A stretch of DNA of 64,000 nt from Pseudanabaena sp. SR411. GTDB lineage: Bacteria; Cyanobacteriota; Cyanobacteriia; Pseudanabaenales; Pseudanabaenaceae. Both the position numbers and the translations under genes were made by a program. Numbering within the stretch: the stretch's first letter is position 1; each line of letters opens with the position of its first letter. Below are positions 26,154 through 33,879 of the stretch, piece by piece. The DNA is taken from NCBI RefSeq assembly GCF_002251945.1, contig NZ_NDHW01000115.1:1-64000 (forward strand), read 5' to 3'. Below the pieces are notes generated by a model. The model made no database searches and was not told the origin of the DNA. It worked only from the letters and a program-made list of their open reading frames with translations.

Positions 26154-26252
26154 ATATAAATTCAAGTTTTGCTTAAGACATAAAACCCAAAAGAGCAATG
26201 GCGGCGCTTCGCGCCGCCATTGCTCTTTTGGGTTTTATATGTGTTACAAGAT
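26154..26252. mobile_element. MITE family A copy
   Basis: A 55-bp perfect palindrome (26182-26236, arms AAAACCCAAAAGAGCAATGG...) with the left flank TTCAAGTTTTGCTTAAGACA typical of the family. The right end is truncated near the rne stop codon. Confidence 0.75.
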
Positions 26253-26265
26253 AGTGAGGCAAAGT

Positions 26266-28518
26266 TTAGGGTTGTGTTGCGGAAGAGCGCTTACGTCGTG
26301 AAGCTTCAGGGGATTGGATTGGCACAAACTCCTTAGAAATTTCCGATGACTCAGATCTTGAGTCTAAATTTTCTTCAGTATCCGATGCATCAATTGGTTG
26401 CGCCCGATTTACTCTCAAAATTACACCGTTAGAAGTACCATTTTTGACAGGGTTAATCACTGGATTAATGGTTATAGTTTCAGTTGGTGGCTCAATTATT
26501 TCTTCTTCAGCTAAGCTTTCGGCAAATTGTTCTTCTCGTTCTACCGAAAGATTTACTTCGGTATTTGATTCAAACCCTGAATCAGATCTTGACTCCATCA
26601 CTGACTCTGATCTTGATCGCAGATTGCCAATATTATTCGCAATTTTTGGTGCTTGACCTGGTAGAGCAACAGTCACAATCACATTGCGAGGATCTTTAAC
26701 TTCGCGATCTAGTAATACCAAGGGAGAAACGCCGATTAATGAATAAACATCTTGCTCTTCTTCCGTCATTTCCACCACAATTACCTCTGGTGGCTCAATA
26801 ACTTTGGTCCGAATTTCTCGCTTATTAGGACGCTCAGGTAAATTCTCAGGAGCAACTACAGGCGCAGCATCAATCACCTCGACTAATTCTTCGCTAGGCT
26901 CGGCGATCGCCTTAGCTGTAGGAATGCTCGGCAAAGATAACTTAGTTGGCACTGACCGATCAACTACGACTTCGCGCTCAATGCGTGGCTCAAAACGTGG
27001 CTCAATTAAGGGTTCAATCCTTGGCTCGAAACGCGATCGTACATCCGCAGGTGTAACTTTTTCTGGTTCACGCGACTCACGCGAATCTTTATTGAGCACA
27101 GCTCGCTTACCGCGTCTCCGCAGATTGCCTCGTTCTTGATAGCTAGGATGGTTCACCAAATTAGGCTCAAGTCCACCCCCTAACTCCGAATCTCCATCTT
27201 CATACTCAGAGGTAAAATCAAGCTGATTCGATTGCTTGGATTCCCAAGTGCGTGATGTTGCATCAACAGGTTGTCCCGCCGCTTCCCCAGGTAAATGCAT
27301 TAGATGCCCCAAGCCACCACAGGTCGAGCAAGGACGACCAAACAATTCATAAATACTCTGACCTTGGCGCTTACGAGTAAGCTCAACTAGCCCCAGTTCG
27401 GTAAGTTGAGCAATTTGAGGACGGGACTTGTCCGATCGCAAAGCTTTATTAAAATGTTCTAAAAGTTGCAATTGATCGCGGCGAGTATCCATGTCAATAA
27501 AGTCCACCACAATTACGCCAGCAATATTTCGCAGACGAATTTGACGGGCAATCTCCACGGCAGCTTCGCAGTTTGTCCACAACACCGTCTCGCGGGAAGT
27601 TTGAGACTTAGTAAATGAGCCAGAGTTAACATCGATGACGGTCAATGCTTCGGTTGGCTCAATAATAATGTAGCCACCACTAGGCAGATCGACTCTAGGC
27701 TTAAGTGCTTCACGAATACCCGCATTTACCCGAAAATATTCCAAAATCGGCGTGCGTTCGCGATGATGATCCAGCATCAAGCCGCTAGGAATTTTGCCAT
27801 CCGCCCAGCCCAATAAATGCTGCTTAATACGGCGTAACCCATCACTAGTATCGGTGACGATCCGATTAACTTCAGTGCTATAGAGGTCACGCAATACCCG
27901 TTGCACAAAATCCCGTTCGCGATCGAGCAAGGTTGGCTGGCGCGTAGTTGCCACATCCTGCTGAATGCCTTCCCACTGGCGCTGCAAATTATCGAGATCC
28001 TCAATAATCTGCTCTTCTGGCATTCCGTCGGCTTCAGTCCGCACCAATATACCCATGCCCGCAGGCTTAACCAAAATGGCAAGGGCGCGAAGACGGTTAC
28101 GCTCAGCCTCACTGCGAATACGTCGAGATAGGTTCACCCCCCGACCAAAGGGTAATAAGACAACATAACGACCAGGTAACGAAATATTGCCTGTCAGTCT
28201 GGGACCTTTATTTCCCGTTGGCTCCTTCATCACCTGCACCAGCACACGCTGTTGCGGTACGACTAGATCGCTGATCGAGCCAGACGATCGCCGCATTTTT
28301 AAGGGGCCAAGGTCAGTAATGTGAATAAAGCCATTGCGATCGCCATCGCCAATATTTACAAATGCCGCATCAATACTAGTTAAAACATTTTCGACAACGC
28401 CCAAGTAAACATCCCCGACTTGGTGAGTTCCTGCGGCTACAACAATTTCTTCAATTTGATCTTCACTAAAAACAGCAGCAATTCGATACTGCTCGGCAAT
28501 AATTATTTGCTTTGGCAT
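26266..28518 (-). CDS. rne: Ribonuclease E
   Basis: Endoribonuclease that starts mRNA decay and processes rRNA. The S1 domain includes GDVYLGVVENVLTSIDAAFV (about 36-55). The DNase I-like domain has the magnesium ligands in LTVIDVNSG and IVVDFIDM, and the zinc-link cysteines are in RPCSTCGG. A low-complexity tail of about 300 residues follows and ends EASRRKRSSATQP, matching the Arg-rich C-terminal element that in cyanobacteria binds polynucleotide phosphorylase. At 750 residues it is typical. A long AT-rich leader lies upstream. Confidence 0.96.
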   Translation of the reverse strand: MPKQIIIAEQYRIAAVFSEDQIEEIVVAAGTHQVGDVYLGVVENVLTSIDAAFVNIGDGDRNGFIHITDLGPLKMRRSSGSISDLVVPQQRVLVQVMKEPTGNKGPRLTGNISLPGRYVVLLPFGRGVNLSRRIRSEAERNRLRALAILVKPAGMGILVRTEADGMPEEQIIEDLDNLQRQWEGIQQDVATTRQPTLLDRERDFVQRVLRDLYSTEVNRIVTDTSDGLRRIKQHLLGWADGKIPSGLMLDHHRERTPILEYFRVNAGIREALKPRVDLPSGGYIIIEPTEALTVIDVNSGSFTKSQTSRETVLWTNCEAAVEIARQIRLRNIAGVIVVDFIDMDTRRDQLQLLEHFNKALRSDKSRPQIAQLTELGLVELTRKRQGQSIYELFGRPCSTCGGLGHLMHLPGEAAGQPVDATSRTWESKQSNQLDFTSEYEDGDSELGGGLEPNLVNHPSYQERGNLRRRGKRAVLNKDSRESREPEKVTPADVRSRFEPRIEPLIEPRFEPRIEREVVVDRSVPTKLSLPSIPTAKAIAEPSEELVEVIDAAPVVAPENLPERPNKREIRTKVIEPPEVIVVEMTEEEQDVYSLIGVSPLVLLDREVKDPRNVIVTVALPGQAPKIANNIGNLRSRSESVMESRSDSGFESNTEVNLSVEREEQFAESLAEEEIIEPPTETITINPVINPVKNGTSNGVILRVNRAQPIDASDTEENLDSRSESSEISKEFVPIQSPEASRRKRSSATQP

Positions 28519-29156
28519 TCAATTTCCTCAGAATTTCTTCGATTCAAAAGAGCCAGCCTAAGAACCTACCAGAAAAATATTTTTTCTAAACTTCGTATAA
28601 AAAATATTAAAAAAAATATCTTTCAAACCCTTTAATAAACAGACTCAAAAAGTCTTAGGGGGCTTTACAACAGAACATACCAATAACGAAAACAAGAAAA
28701 AATTTCGATTGCAATCTGTCTATATCGTCAACCAGCCATCTTAGCTATGTACCGAGCTAATAACTGGTCGTTGTGTCTGCTCTGACATCACGATAACGAG
28801 GCATATTGCTTTGTATGGAAAATTGGTGGGGTTTCGTTAAAAGAATTAGTTATTTCTTAGACTGGCGTTTATTAGACTATCTAAAAGGTGCTTACACCAT
28901 TTGCTTACAGCATTCAGCCTGTAAGTAAAACAGCGTACTTGATGGTTCAAGTTTATGATTATGGTTGGTAAGCTCGATTACTTAACCAGCAGCTAGATGC
29001 GTTTTAGCTAGCAGCCAGCTTAAGCCTATCGTAGTATTATAGCGCAGCGTTGAGCGTTACAATTTCTTAATAGTGTTTTAATATTGATAGTTATGTTAGG
29101 GGTTCGGCTGCGCTGTACCTCCAACTTTAAAAATCAAGAAAACGAGGGTTAAGATT
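28519..29156. other. 638-bp non-coding region upstream of rne and the phosphatase
   Basis: The part nearest rne (28550-28640) is extremely AT-rich; transcribed as the rne leader it is U-rich (runs of U with AUAUU). In other bacteria and in Synechocystis rne leaders mediate autoregulation by RNase E cleavage, so a similar role is possible. The remainder (28650-29140) has no good reading frame on either strand and no repeat from the window's families. Confidence 0.55.
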
Positions 29157-30503
29157 CTGAGTACGCGAGTAGTTATCGTCCGTCACGGCGAAAGTAATTT
29201 CAATATCCTAAGCAAAATTCAAGGACGAGGTAATTATGATCGCCCAGAATTGCAGTCTGTCTTGACGGACAAGGGAAAACAGCAGGCTAAGCTCGCAGGA
29301 AAAGCGCTATCAAATCTCAATATTGATGTTGCCTATGCGAGTCCTTTAGTTCGCGCTCAACATACTGCGAAACTTATTTTGGCTGAAAATTTTAATCCTC
29401 CAGAACTAGGGACAACTGAGGGTTTACTCGAAATTGATCTCAGTGAATGGGAATCGATGATCGCTCGTGATGTTAAAGAGCAGTTTCCTGAAAAATATCA
29501 TCTCTGGCAAAATGAGCCAGAAAAATTTCAATTAGGCGATCGCTACCCCATCCTTGACTTATTTGCACAAGCCAAAGCTTTATGGGCTGAGATTTTAGTC
29601 GCACATCAAGATCAAACAATTTTGCTGGTGGGGCATAGTGGCATTAATCGCGCTCTAATTTGTTCGGCGATCGGTATTCCTGTGAGTCTTTATCACAATA
29701 TTCAACAAGTTAACTGCGCCATAAGTGTCCTCAATTTCCAAGGTGCAAGTATCACCGACGGTGTTCAGCTTGAATCCCTCAACCTCGCTAGCCATCTTGC
29801 CGATATTTCAGGTTCACCATTGCCCCCTGTCAAGAAAAATCACAATGGACAGCGTCTATTACTAGTCCGTCATGGTGAAACCGAGTGGAATCGTCAAAAA
29901 CGTTTTCAAGGACAAATCGATGTCCCACTTAATAATAATGGTCATGCCCAAGCGCGACGGGCAAGTGAATTTTTAGCAAAGGTTAAAATCGATAAAGCCT
30001 TTAGCAGCCCAATGTTGCGCCCTAAAGATACGGCTCTAGAAATTTTAAGCAAGCACCCCAACATTAAGCTGGAGTTATTTGATGAACTCAAAGAAATTTC
30101 CCATGGTCTCTGGGAAGGCAAATTTGAACATGAAATCGAAGCTGAGTTTCCCGGAGAACTAGCTCTGTGGCAAGCTCAACCTGAAACCGTGCAAATGCCT
30201 GAAGGTGAGAATTTACAGCAGGTTTGGGATCGTGTGGCAATTATTTGGCAAAAGATTGTCGAGTCTGTTCCCGCAGGTGAAACAGCTCTCGTTGTCGCCC
30301 ATGATGCGGTAAATAAAGCGATTCTTTGTTTATTATTTGGGTTTACACCCGAACAGTTTTGGGTATTTAAGCAAGGTAATGGTGGTGTAAGTGTGATTGA
30401 TTATCCTCAAGGCGCACAGGGCAGTCCAATCTTGCAATCTGGAAATATTACTACGCACTTATCTGAAGGCGTTCTCGATCGCACTGCCGCAGGCGCTTTG
30501 TAA
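29157..30503 (+). CDS. Two-domain histidine phosphatase (phosphoglycerate mutase-like)
   Basis: Two tandem histidine-phosphatase domains. The first has VVIVRHGESNFNIL near residue 5, the second LLLVRHGETEWNRQKRFQGQ near residue 235. Each RHG histidine is the expected phosphate acceptor, with later GHSGINRA and AHDAVNKA motifs. Cyanobacterial homologs act as phosphatases (for example on phosphoserine) or are called phosphoglycerate mutases; I cannot choose. No ATG, GTG or TTG lies between the stop at 29097 and the RHG motif. The likely start is CTG 29157, eight bases after GAGGG, or ATT 29154. About 448 residues. Confidence 0.88.
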   Translation: MSTRVVIVRHGESNFNILSKIQGRGNYDRPELQSVLTDKGKQQAKLAGKALSNLNIDVAYASPLVRAQHTAKLILAENFNPPELGTTEGLLEIDLSEWESMIARDVKEQFPEKYHLWQNEPEKFQLGDRYPILDLFAQAKALWAEILVAHQDQTILLVGHSGINRALICSAIGIPVSLYHNIQQVNCAISVLNFQGASITDGVQLESLNLASHLADISGSPLPPVKKNHNGQRLLLVRHGETEWNRQKRFQGQIDVPLNNNGHAQARRASEFLAKVKIDKAFSSPMLRPKDTALEILSKHPNIKLELFDELKEISHGLWEGKFEHEIEAEFPGELALWQAQPETVQMPEGENLQQVWDRVAIIWQKIVESVPAGETALVVAHDAVNKAILCLLFGFTPEQFWVFKQGNGGVSVIDYPQGAQGSPILQSGNITTHLSEGVLDRTAAGAL

Positions 30504-30541
30504 TTTGAAGTAAATGGTGCTGAAGCACCATTTACTTCAAA
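30504..30541. terminator. Hairpin after phosphatase gene
   Basis: TTTGAAGTAAATGGTGC and its complement (17-base arms) surround TGAA directly after the stop codon. Likely terminator or message-end hairpin. Confidence 0.7.
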
Positions 30542-30624
30542 CCTTAAGAGAGACGCATTTTCTGCTAATTTGGTGTAAAGGATTTGTCTTAGTATCTTGT
30601 TTTAGTATTCGGAGTTTAAATAAA

Positions 30625-30813
30625 GTGACTATTCTATTCCAACTTTTATTGGCAGCTTTTGTATTGTTTTCCTTCGTTTTGGTGATTGGTGTACCTGTTG
30701 CTTACGCATCCCCTAGCTCTTGGAACCAAACAAAGCCTCTGTTATTTCTTGGCTCTTTGATTTGGTTAGCATTTGTAATTGTCATCGGCATTTTGAATGC
30801 TTTTGTAGCTTAG
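30625..30813 (+). CDS. psbZ: Photosystem II protein Z
   Basis: A 62-residue thylakoid protein with two membrane helices ([20 protein letters not shown] and [19 protein letters not shown]) separated by the conserved SSWNQTKP loop; it stabilises the PSII core periphery. The start is GTG 30625 (VTILFQLL), giving the standard N-terminus; GGAG lies 11 bases upstream. Longer in-frame sequence upstream is not family-like. ribH follows, the same adjacency as in Synechocystis. Confidence 0.95.
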   Translation: MTILFQLLLAAFVLFSFVLVIGVPVAYASPSSWNQTKPLLFLGSLIWLAFVIVIGILNAFVA

Positions 30814-30834
30814 ACATAGCTAATAAAGCCCCCA

Positions 30835-30879
30835 AAAAGTTTTACAACGCCTTGCTAAGCAAGGCGTTGTAAAACTTTT
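30835..30879. terminator. Hairpin between psbZ and ribH
   Basis: AAAAGTTTTACAACGCCTTG... and complement, 22-base arms around one base, ending in T4. A terminator for psbZ or a repeat-derived palindrome. Confidence 0.75.
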
Positions 30880-30930
30880 ACTTTGCTTAATTTTGATTAA
30901 TATTTGAAAATTGCTACAAATTAAAATTCT

Positions 30931-31419
30931 ATGACCGTTTTTGAAGGTAGCTTTACCAATACAGATAGTTTGCGCTTTGCGATCGTGGTAGCTCGATTTA
31001 ATGACCTGATCGTCGGTAAGCTTCTCCAAGGATGTCAAGATTCACTATTGAGACATGGTGTTGATGTTTCAGAGACTGGTAGCCAAGTTGATTATGCATG
31101 GGTTCCAGGAAGTCTCGAAATATCAATGGTGGCAAAAGAATTAGCAGATTCAGGTCGTTATGACGCAATTATTTGCCTAGGTGCTGTCATTCGTGGTGAC
31201 ACTCCCCATTTTGATTACGTGGCTAATGAGGTTTCTAAGGGAGTCGCTGCAACTTCTTTTCAGACTGGTGTACCAATTATTTTTGGGGTCTTGACCACTG
31301 ACACGATGCAGCAGGCTTTAGAACGCGCTGGCATCAAGGGAAATAAAGGCTGGGAGTTTGGTATGGCGGCGATCGAGATGGCTAACCTCATGCGCCAAAT
31401 TCGCTCTAAATCTGCTTAA
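30931..31419 (+). CDS. ribH: 6,7-dimethyl-8-ribityllumazine synthase
   Basis: Penultimate step of riboflavin synthesis, joining a ribityl-pyrimidine and a butanone phosphate; forms a 60-mer or pentamer. Motifs: [54 protein letters not shown] with the catalytic histidine, and [16 protein letters not shown]. At 162 residues it is full length. It lies after psbZ; the pair may be cotranscribed through the hairpin. Confidence 0.97.
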   Translation: MTVFEGSFTNTDSLRFAIVVARFNDLIVGKLLQGCQDSLLRHGVDVSETGSQVDYAWVPGSLEISMVAKELADSGRYDAIICLGAVIRGDTPHFDYVANEVSKGVAATSFQTGVPIIFGVLTTDTMQQALERAGIKGNKGWEFGMAAIEMANLMRQIRSKSA

Positions 31420-31442
31420 ATAAGCGATCTCTGCTCGCTTAT

Positions 31443-31886
31443 TTAAACTATAAATCCTGCACTTTGTCCTTGAGATGCTTGCCAACTGCGGGCATCGTAA
31501 TATAAATCTTCTAAACAAATACTATACAAAGCATCCTTAAGCTTGCGGTCAAGTCTTTGCCATAGGGCAAATGTTACCCAATCAGAGGCGAGTTTTTCCT
31601 GTGGCTTGAGTCTGGGCAAAGGATAGGTATCTTCGCCAACCGCTGATAAAATTTCGCCAAGAGAGATGTCTTTGGGCAATCGCTTTAACCTATAGCCTCC
31701 CTGTACGCCACGAATTGACTCCACCAAATCTGCTTGACGAAGAGCAATCAAAATTTTTTCTAAATATGGGGCAGGGATGGACTGGCGATCGCTAATTTCG
31801 CGGACTGAGGCAGGCTTGCGTTTTGCCCAAACCACCAGATCGAGCATCGCCTTCACACTGTAATGACCTTTTCTGGTTAGTTTCAT
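31443..31886 (-). CDS. Rrf2-family transcriptional regulator
   Basis: Winged-helix regulator starting MKLTRKGHYSVKAMLDLVVW with VREISDRQSIPAPYLEKILI (recognition helix) and GGYRLKRLPKDISLGEI. The iron-sulfur cysteine triad of IscR/NsrR is absent; only one cysteine (YSICLEDL) is present near the end, so cluster sensing as in IscR is unlikely. The ATG at 31886 is supported by the family start; an open extension of 41 codons crosses a terminator. It resembles the Slr0846 type of cyanobacteria. Targets are unknown. Confidence 0.88.
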   Translation of the reverse strand: MKLTRKGHYSVKAMLDLVVWAKRKPASVREISDRQSIPAPYLEKILIALRQADLVESIRGVQGGYRLKRLPKDISLGEILSAVGEDTYPLPRLKPQEKLASDWVTFALWQRLDRKLKDALYSICLEDLYYDARSWQASQGQSAGFIV

Positions 31887-31896
31887 CGGCTTGATT

Positions 31897-31929
31897 GTCA
31901 AAACATCCAGCTTTGCTGGATGTTTTGAC
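31897..31929. terminator. Terminator of the small membrane gene
   Basis: GTCAAAACATCCAGC and its complement surround TTT, with T-rich sequence on the minus strand after the stem. It ends the 53-codon gene just upstream and separates it from the Rrf2 gene. Confidence 0.8.
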
Positions 31930-31932
31930 TTT

Positions 31933-32094
31933 TTAAGTTTGCAAGAAATTGTGAATAGCTGAGGACAAATCGATAGGGGCAGGTAACATTTCGCCTCCGC
32001 GCCAATCAAGTATTTGTACCAAAATCAAATAGCCCACACCCAAAACTACGGCGACAACGCCTGTCAAAACTGATATCCACTGCGATCGCTGCAT
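31933..32094 (-). CDS. Small single-pass membrane protein
   Basis: A 53-residue reading frame starting MQRSQWISVLTGVVAVVLGV, with one hydrophobic helix (residues 7-28) followed by LVQILDWRGGEMLPAPIDLS. The positive-outside pattern suggests the short N-terminus stays in the cytoplasm. It lies between its own terminator and the sigG upstream region, and sequences of this shape (helix, then FLD-R-GEM-PAP) occur in other cyanobacteria as far as I recall. Its function is unknown. Confidence 0.7.
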   Translation of the reverse strand: MQRSQWISVLTGVVAVVLGVGYLILVQILDWRGGEMLPAPIDLSSAIHNFLQT

Positions 32095-32385
32095 AAGTAA
32101 AACCAAATAAATTTAAGTAAAAAAATTAGGTGAAAAATCTAAGGAAACCTACTAATTAGCAAAAACACCCAAACTAACTGCTATTATCCCTCTTGAAATA
32201 TCTTTAAATATCGATACTTAGAAGTACTTTGCGATGATTTTATTCATTTGGCAAAGTGCTATATATCAAGTAAAGCTCTATTTTGATAGGAACAAACTTT
32301 TATAATTCTCCGTCCTAAAACTTGAACATAAAAACACAGACATTTAGTCATGTGCAGATTCAAGTCCAGTAGGAGCGAGTAATTG
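32095..32385. other. Divergent promoter region of the small membrane gene and sigG
   Basis: A 291-bp AT-rich stretch with no repeat hairpin and no convincing reading frame. AGGAG at 32371 is the sigG ribosome site. Confidence 0.5.
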
Positions 32386-33045
32386 ATGAGTTATAGCCTA
32401 TCTTGGTCAACCAGCATCGGAGGGTACAAGCCCTCCAACTCCGTGTCCGTTGATAAGCTCCCCATCGTTGAACTGGTACAACTGTGCCAAACCGAAGCGC
32501 AAACCAGTAGGTCTGCGTTTGCAGAACTTATGCGACGTAATCAATCCTATGTCGATCAAGTTCTATACAAACTCGCTCCTGACTGGCAAGATCGTGCTGA
32601 CCTTGCTCAGGAAGTATGGTTGCGTGTTTACCGAAATATCAAGCGCTTACAAGAGCCTGAAAAGTTTCGTGGTTGGCTGAGTCGGATTGCCACTAATTTG
32701 TTCTATGACGAATTGCGTAAGCGCAAACGAGTTGGCAACTCAGTTTCCCTCGATGCACCATTTATGTCTGGTGATGGTGATGAGATGAATTGGGACTTAC
32801 CTAGCGCCGCCCCTAGCCCGATCGAAAACATGTCTACGCAGGAGTTTTATGAACAACTTCGCAAAGCCATTCAAGATTTGCCTTCTAGTTTCCGTGAAAC
32901 CATCGTTTTGAGGGAAATTCAAGGTTTATCTTACGAAGAGATTTCGGAGCTAACAGGTGTATCGCTTGGTACAGTAAAATCACGTATAGCTAGAGCAAGA
33001 TTGAAGCTACAAGCGCAATTACAACCCTATTTGTCAAATATGTAA
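32386..33045 (+). CDS. sigG: ECF/group 3 RNA polymerase sigma factor SigG
   Basis: Alternative sigma factor with region 2 (AFAELMRRNQSYVDQVLYKL; DLAQEVWLRVYRNIKRL) and region 4 (LPSSFRETIVLREIQGLSYE; ISELTGVSLGTVKSRIARAR). The ATG at 32386 follows AGGAG by 10 bases. About 219 residues. A membrane anti-sigma-like gene follows after 19 bp and HtrA comes next, the same sigG-apgG pairing as in Synechocystis. It likely serves envelope or stress responses. Confidence 0.92.
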   Translation: MSYSLSWSTSIGGYKPSNSVSVDKLPIVELVQLCQTEAQTSRSAFAELMRRNQSYVDQVLYKLAPDWQDRADLAQEVWLRVYRNIKRLQEPEKFRGWLSRIATNLFYDELRKRKRVGNSVSLDAPFMSGDGDEMNWDLPSAAPSPIENMSTQEFYEQLRKAIQDLPSSFRETIVLREIQGLSYEEISELTGVSLGTVKSRIARARLKLQAQLQPYLSNM

Positions 33046-33064
33046 CGAGGGGTGTATTTAAGTT

Positions 33065-33553
33065 ATGAGTGCTAACCAAATTTTTAATAGTTCTATGATT
33101 ATTCCAGAGGAGCGCTTTGAGTTACTCAGTGCGTATATAGATGGCGAAGTAACTGAAGCTGAAGAGCAACTTGTCGAACAATGGTTGTCCGATGATGTTG
33201 ATTTCCGTCGCCTCTATCAACAACAACTAAAGCTACGTCAATCCTTAATTGATTTGCCAGTACCTGTGGCAGCCCACTCATCTGTTAAAACAGAAACAGA
33301 TGTGATGATTAATCGTGTCTTTGCCGAGATTGATAAGCGATCGCAGCGTCGTAAATGGAAATTAGCAGGTATTGGGATATCTGTGGCGGCTGTGGTTGGG
33401 GTATTCGGCTCGATGTTTACCTTTAACTCTAGTCCTCAATTTAGCCCAGTCACAAATAACATCAAGGTTCCTACCCAAGTAAAAGAAGAACCCATCTTAA
33501 TTGCTATGGAAGAGCCGCTTGTGCCTTTGCCAAAATCGATGAGTTCTAAATAA
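33065..33553 (+). CDS. Membrane anti-sigma factor (ApgG-like)
   Basis: A 162-residue protein with an anti-sigma N-terminal helix bundle (RFELLSAYIDGEVTEAEEQL) and one membrane helix (LAGIGISVAAVVGVFGSMF, about residues 99-117), then an outside tail. The zinc-binding H-x3-C-x2-C of ZAS anti-sigmas is absent; there is no cysteine. It directly follows sigG, so it is presumed to hold that sigma factor at the membrane. Release by proteolysis is inferred from the architecture and the nearby protease. Confidence 0.85.
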   Translation: MSANQIFNSSMIIPEERFELLSAYIDGEVTEAEEQLVEQWLSDDVDFRRLYQQQLKLRQSLIDLPVPVAAHSSVKTETDVMINRVFAEIDKRSQRRKWKLAGIGISVAAVVGVFGSMFTFNSSPQFSPVTNNIKVPTQVKEEPILIAMEEPLVPLPKSMSSK

Positions 33554-33562
33554 TTACCTAAA

Positions 33563-33594
33563 GTGAGAGTACGCCCTGACGGGTGCGCTCTCAC
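33563..33594. terminator. Hairpin after the anti-sigma gene
   Basis: GTGAGAG...GCCC pairs with GGGTGCGCTCTCAC around TGAC. The GAGAG-CGCCC theme recurs at 9670 and 13332. Probably the end of the sigG operon. Confidence 0.65.
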
Positions 33595-33684
33595 AATTTA
33601 TTTGAATTGGTCATTTAAATCGGCTCTGGTGGGTGATGCATTATTCTTTAAAATAATGTCTAATTTATACATCTGTTATATATC

Positions 33685-33775
33685 TGTAGTCGGTTGTATT
33701 AGGGCAAATCAAAACCCAAGAAGCGAGTAGTGGCGCTTCGCGCCGCCACTCGTCTTCTGGTTTCATGTCCTAACA
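33685..33775. mobile_element. MITE family A, truncated copy
   Basis: The hairpin core (33711-33763) reads AAAACCCAAGAAGCGAGTAG with a TTC loop; flanks AGGGCAAATC and CATGTCCTAA match family A. Terminal repeats are missing or unrecognisable. It lies upstream of htrA. Confidence 0.65.
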
Positions 33776-33879
33776 AGACGGGCGACAGCTATAGGTGACG
33801 GTTTTCCGTCTGGTGGCAAAGATTAACATGACAAAAAATCTTTAGTAGAATTTAGATATTATTGGTCGCGGAAATAGCT

